Source: an uncultured Succinatimonas sp. (lineage in GTDB: Bacteria; Pseudomonadota; Gammaproteobacteria; Enterobacterales; Succinivibrionaceae). From it: DNA of 27,442 bases. Where the stretch lies: NCBI GenBank assembly GCA_905201175.1, contig CAJKNC010000010.1, forward strand, positions 1 to 27,442. Reading direction: 5' to 3'. The position numbers were made by a program, and so were the translations under genes. Below the pieces are notes generated by a model. That model saw nothing but the letters and a program-made list of their open reading frames with translations, did not search any database and had not been told where the DNA came from. Positions 24,402 through 27,442 of this stretch are shown piece by piece (the first letter of the stretch is position 1; every line of letters begins with the position of its first letter).

Positions 24402-24430
24402 AAAACCCAGATATAATGCTGGGTTTTTTT
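24402..24430 (+). terminator. Rho-independent terminator of malic enzyme
   Basis: AAAACCCAG (24402-24410) pairs with CTGGGTTTT (24419-24427) around an 8-base loop, and the T-run continues to 24430. Confidence 0.93.
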
Positions 24431-24520
24431 ATTTATACAGCTAATTACAGAGCGCGGCAGCAATAAAATAATACATTTATATTTTTTTTATGTCATTCAA
24501 AAGGTTTCTTAACAAATAAA

Positions 24521-24654
24521 GTTCTAGCAAAATATGAATGAATATTGATATTGCTAGAACAAATGTAAGTTATTAAAAACTAGCTGATTGTTAAAGCTGT
24601 GCAAATAGCTAGCTCCTTAACAATTTTAATTAGTAAAATTATTTTTTTACTAAT
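24521..24654. other. Cluster of three inverted repeats between malic enzyme and trmA
   Basis: Three perfect inverted repeats occur in 134 bp: GTTCTAGCAA/TTGCTAGAAC (24521-24530, 24551-24560, with an inner AATAT/ATATT pair), ATTGTTAA/TTAACAAT (24587-24594, 24617-24624, with inner AGCT/AGCT), and ATTAGTAAAA/TTTTACTAAT (24629-24638, 24645-24654) spanning the trmA stop. On the minus strand the first is followed by a U-rich TTTATTTGTT and could be the trmA terminator; the third could be another. The rest of 24431-24638 shows no gene. Confidence 0.5.
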
Positions 24655-25778
24655 TCTACAATCGTTTCTAAGTGTTCAGTATAGGGAAATTGATCAAAAA
24701 AGGCTAAGTTTTTAATTTCATGCGTTTTACACAAATAGGATAGGTCTTCAACTAAAGATTTAGGCCCGCATGACACATATATAACATGTTTAAACTGAGC
24801 CGTGAAATCACGGGCTTGCTGAAATTCTAAGCCGCTTCTTGGAGGATCAATAAGTAATGTATCAAAATTATACGAGGCAATATCGACATTTTCTTGTTTT
24901 AGTCTATTGAACTCTCTTACGCCAGTTAAGGCTTCTGCAACTTCAACTGCACTTAAGCGAACTATTTTAGTATTTTTAATATTATTTTTTTTGATGTTTA
25001 AAAGAGCTGTTGCTGTTGGTACACGGGATACTTCAGTTGCGAGAGCTTTTCTAAAAAGATCTGCAAGACATATAGTAAAAGTACCACTTCCGCAATAGAG
25101 CTCAAGAAGATCAACATTTTGTTTTTGTGTACATAAGCTTCTGGCAAATTCTATCATGTGCTGACATGTATAAATATTAGGTTGCGAGAAATTTCCTTCT
25201 ACTTGATATAGGAAAAAGTCTTTTGATCTAGTATGAATAGTTTCTAAAATAGTATCGCTGTCAGCTAAAATCTTTTGCTTGCGGGCTCTGCCGATAAAAT
25301 TAACTTTTAAGCCTTCTTTTAAACAGTTATCCTTAAGTTTTAAGGCTGCATCTTTCCATGAATTTTCGTCTAAATGGCGATGGTAACTTAAAGATATAAC
25401 CAGCTCTCCATTTTGGTTGCATAAAAATTCAGCTTCAAAAAGTTTTTTCTTTAATTCCAAAGAATTTTTTAAATATTTACGCAATAGAGTCATCCCTTTA
25501 TTGATAGCTTGATTTGCAATAGGGAAATGTTCAATTACTATTCTTTCTTTAGGGTTAGTATTTGGCTTAAACATTACAAAGTTTATATTGCCGTTATTTT
25601 CATGAAAGATCGCAAATTCTGCTCGCATGCGATAATATTCAGATGGACTTTTGTAAAGTTGGGCTTTAGGAATATTCAAATTAGCTTTAAGAAACAGATT
25701 TTTTACAGTTTCTATTTTTTCATTAAAATATATGTCGTAGTTTTGAGGATCAGTTGTAGTTAGTAATGGTTTGAGCAT
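24639..25778 (-). CDS. trmA: tRNA (uracil-5-)-methyltransferase
   Basis: TrmA uses S-adenosylmethionine to make 5-methyluridine at position 54 of the tRNA T-loop. The protein is 379 residues (E. coli: 366). The methyltransferase motif is LLELYCGSGTFTICLADLF, followed by ATEVSRVPTATALLNIKKNN, GVREFNRLKQENVDIASYN, IDPPRSGLE, the nucleophile Cys337 in YVSCGP (E. coli has SCNP), LAFFDQFPYTEHLE and the general base Glu371 in HLET. AAGGA lies six bases upstream of the ATG at 25778. It is divergent from murI across 43 bp. In E. coli trmA also lies next to murI and an rRNA operon, with btuB between. Confidence 0.97.
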   Translation of the reverse strand: MLKPLLTTTDPQNYDIYFNEKIETVKNLFLKANLNIPKAQLYKSPSEYYRMRAEFAIFHENNGNINFVMFKPNTNPKERIVIEHFPIANQAINKGMTLLRKYLKNSLELKKKLFEAEFLCNQNGELVISLSYHRHLDENSWKDAALKLKDNCLKEGLKVNFIGRARKQKILADSDTILETIHTRSKDFFLYQVEGNFSQPNIYTCQHMIEFARSLCTQKQNVDLLELYCGSGTFTICLADLFRKALATEVSRVPTATALLNIKKNNIKNTKIVRLSAVEVAEALTGVREFNRLKQENVDIASYNFDTLLIDPPRSGLEFQQARDFTAQFKHVIYVSCGPKSLVEDLSYLCKTHEIKNLAFFDQFPYTEHLETIVELVKK

Positions 25779-25821
25779 GCGCTATCCTTAAGAAACATAA
25801 AAGCATTTTCGAGATATTAAA

Positions 25822-26655
25822 ATGTTACAGCAAAAACTCAAGTTGAAAAGAATTCTTTTTTTTGATTCTGGAGTCGGGGGGCTTTCTATTTGTCAGGCTG
25901 TAAGGAAGATAAACCCCGATGTTGAACCTGTATATCTTTTTGATAATGAATGCTTTCCCTATGGTGAAAAAAGTGAAAGTTTTCTTATAGAAAGAGTAAG
26001 TGATATTTTAGAAGCTGCTGTAAAAAAATTTGAGCTATCAGGAATAATTGTTGCATGCAATACAGCAAGTACTGTAGCACTGCCTTCATTGCGTAATCAT
26101 ATAAGTTTACCCATTATTGGTGTTGTTCCTGCAATAAAACCAGCAGCATGTTTGTCTAAGAAAAAGATCATTGCACTTTTAGCTACTCCTGGAACTATTA
26201 ATCGTAAATATACAGATAATCTTATCAAAAATTATGCTTTTGATTGCAAAGTTATAAAAATAGGTTCTGCCAGATTAGCTCGTATCGCAGAAGAACGTTT
26301 AACTTGCAATAATGTAGATGAAACTGAAATAGCAGGAATTTTAAGCCCGATTATCAATTTAAAAGAAAAAGATCGCCCGGATGTAGTCGTATTAGGATGC
26401 ACTCATTACCCCTTTATAGCAGATATAATTAAAAAATTGCTGCCTGATTGCCAACTTATAGATAGCGGTATTGCTATAGGTAAACGTGTAGACAGTCTAT
26501 TTGCAGGTGCAAAAATGCTGCCTGTTGAAGTCAATAATATTGAGCATAAAGCTTATTATTTAGGTAAATTAAAAAATTTTTCTGATCGTTTTAAAATGTT
26601 TAAGCAATTTGGTTTTGATTCTTTAGATGAATTTAGCTTAGAAGAAATGTTATAA
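25822..26655 (+). CDS. murI: Glutamate racemase
   Basis: MurI supplies D-glutamate for peptidoglycan in the cytoplasm. The protein is 277 residues (E. coli: 285). The pair of catalytic cysteines is visible: Cys79 in VACNTAS and Cys193 in GCTHYPF. Other family blocks are FFDSGVGGLS (about 13-22), DNECFPYGEKS, GVVPAIKPA and ATPGTI. The N-terminal extension is shorter than in E. coli. The ribosome binding site is weak (GAG at 25811-25813). No terminator follows the stop; the rRNA promoter begins about 55 bp downstream, so murI transcription may run into the rRNA leader. Confidence 0.96.
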   Translation: MLQQKLKLKRILFFDSGVGGLSICQAVRKINPDVEPVYLFDNECFPYGEKSESFLIERVSDILEAAVKKFELSGIIVACNTASTVALPSLRNHISLPIIGVVPAIKPAACLSKKKIIALLATPGTINRKYTDNLIKNYAFDCKVIKIGSARLARIAEERLTCNNVDETEIAGILSPIINLKEKDRPDVVVLGCTHYPFIADIIKKLLPDCQLIDSGIAIGKRVDSLFAGAKMLPVEVNNIEHKAYYLGKLKNFSDRFKMFKQFGFDSLDEFSLEEML

Positions 26656-26679
26656 AAATCTTTAAAATCAATAAAATGT

Positions 26680-26738
26680 AAAAAAAATTAAAAAAAATTA
26701 AAAAAATGTGTTGACTTAAGAATAAAAAACTGTAGAAT
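26680..26738 (+). promoter_or_regulatory. rRNA operon promoter with A-tract UP region
   Basis: TTGACT (26711-26716) and TAGAAT (26733-26738) with a 16-bp spacer match sigma-70 boxes at 5 of 6 positions each. The short 16-bp spacer is typical of rrn P1 promoters. Directly upstream are three A-tracts starting at 26680, 26690 and 26700 (8, 8 and 7 A's), exactly 10 bp apart, in the place of an UP element. Transcription should start near 26745-26747. The discriminator ATGTTTCC is not GC-rich, unlike E. coli rrn P1. Confidence 0.85.
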
Positions 26739-26744
26739 ATGTTT

Positions 26745-26926
26745 CCGTTGTCACGCAAGACAACAGCAGAAAACCTCCGAGCGAGGAAATAAAGTTCTTT
26801 AAAAACAAGTACGGACAATCTGTGTGGGCCCTCAAAAGAAGAGGGAAAGAAGGATGAGAAGTCAAGAGATTGATGAAGGACATCCAAAAAAAAGAGTGAA
26901 TAAAGTAGCTCAATCAAAATCTTTGA
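26745..26926 (+). other. 16S rRNA leader with boxA-like antitermination signal
   Basis: The leader contains a boxA-like GTTCTTTAAAAA (26794-26805; E. coli rrn boxA TGCTCTTTAACA), followed by ACAATCTGTGTGGGC (26815-26829), nearly the same as in E. coli rrn leaders. Short hairpins are seen at 26747-26764 (GTTGTC/GACAAC), 26774-26786 (CCTC/GAGG) and 26829-26845 (CCCTC/GAGGG). Nus-factor antitermination is the expected role of boxA. The sequence up to 26926 should form part of the 16S processing stem, whose other half lies outside the window. Confidence 0.75.

Positions 26927-27442
<516 letters not shown>

Overview
The window is a stretch of AT-rich chromosome from a gammaproteobacterium. The partial 16S rRNA at the right end, the Escherichia coli-like gene neighbourhoods (argS-ftsN-hslV-hslU-zapB, priA/rpmE divergent, trmA/murI followed by an rRNA operon) and the sugar transport and fermentation genes suggest an anaerobic gut or rumen member of the Aeromonadales, plausibly Succinivibrionaceae. 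That placement is inferred from memory of the families, not from an alignment. I see no insertion sequence, prophage, CRISPR array, tRNA or plasmid-type gene.

Layout. 1-234: regulatory region with a perfect 20-bp LacI/GalR-type palindrome. 235-5164: a sugar operon on the plus strand (permease, two-domain ATPase, permease, L-arabinose isomerase araA), closed by a bidirectional terminator. 5229-6233 (minus): a bile acid/sodium symporter-like membrane protein. 6326-7681 (plus): pmbA/tldE. 7726-10173 (minus): plsB. 10349-14056 (plus): fieF, cysE and a fructose-type PTS IIABC protein, closely spaced. 14127-18778 (minus): argS, ftsN-like, hslV, hslU, zapB as one tightly packed operon. 18878-21103 (minus): priA, divergent from rpmE (21316-21540, plus). 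21622-22797 (plus): an MFS transporter. 23122-24378 (plus): a short malic enzyme with a TTG start. 24639-25778 (minus): trmA, divergent from murI (25822-26655, plus). 26680-27442: promoter, leader and 5' third of an rRNA operon, cut by the window edge.

How the genes work together. The left operon imports a pentose, probably L-arabinose or an arabinoside, and isomerises it to L-ribulose. The binding protein and the kinase/epimerase genes are not in the window. The central minus-strand operon joins arginine charging, divisome assembly (FtsN-like, ZapB) and the HslUV protease. The rest is housekeeping: phospholipid synthesis, cysteine synthesis, replication restart, ribosomal protein L31, tRNA modification, cell-wall D-glutamate, and C4 metabolism through malic enzyme.

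I did not find a clearly new multi-gene system. The points most worth a second look are the structured leader upstream of rpmE, the altered HIGH motif in ArgS, the shortened V3 helix of the 16S rRNA, the exactly 10-bp-phased A-tracts upstream of the rRNA promoter, the asymmetric ATP sites of the sugar ATPase, and a cluster of inverted repeats between malic enzyme and trmA.
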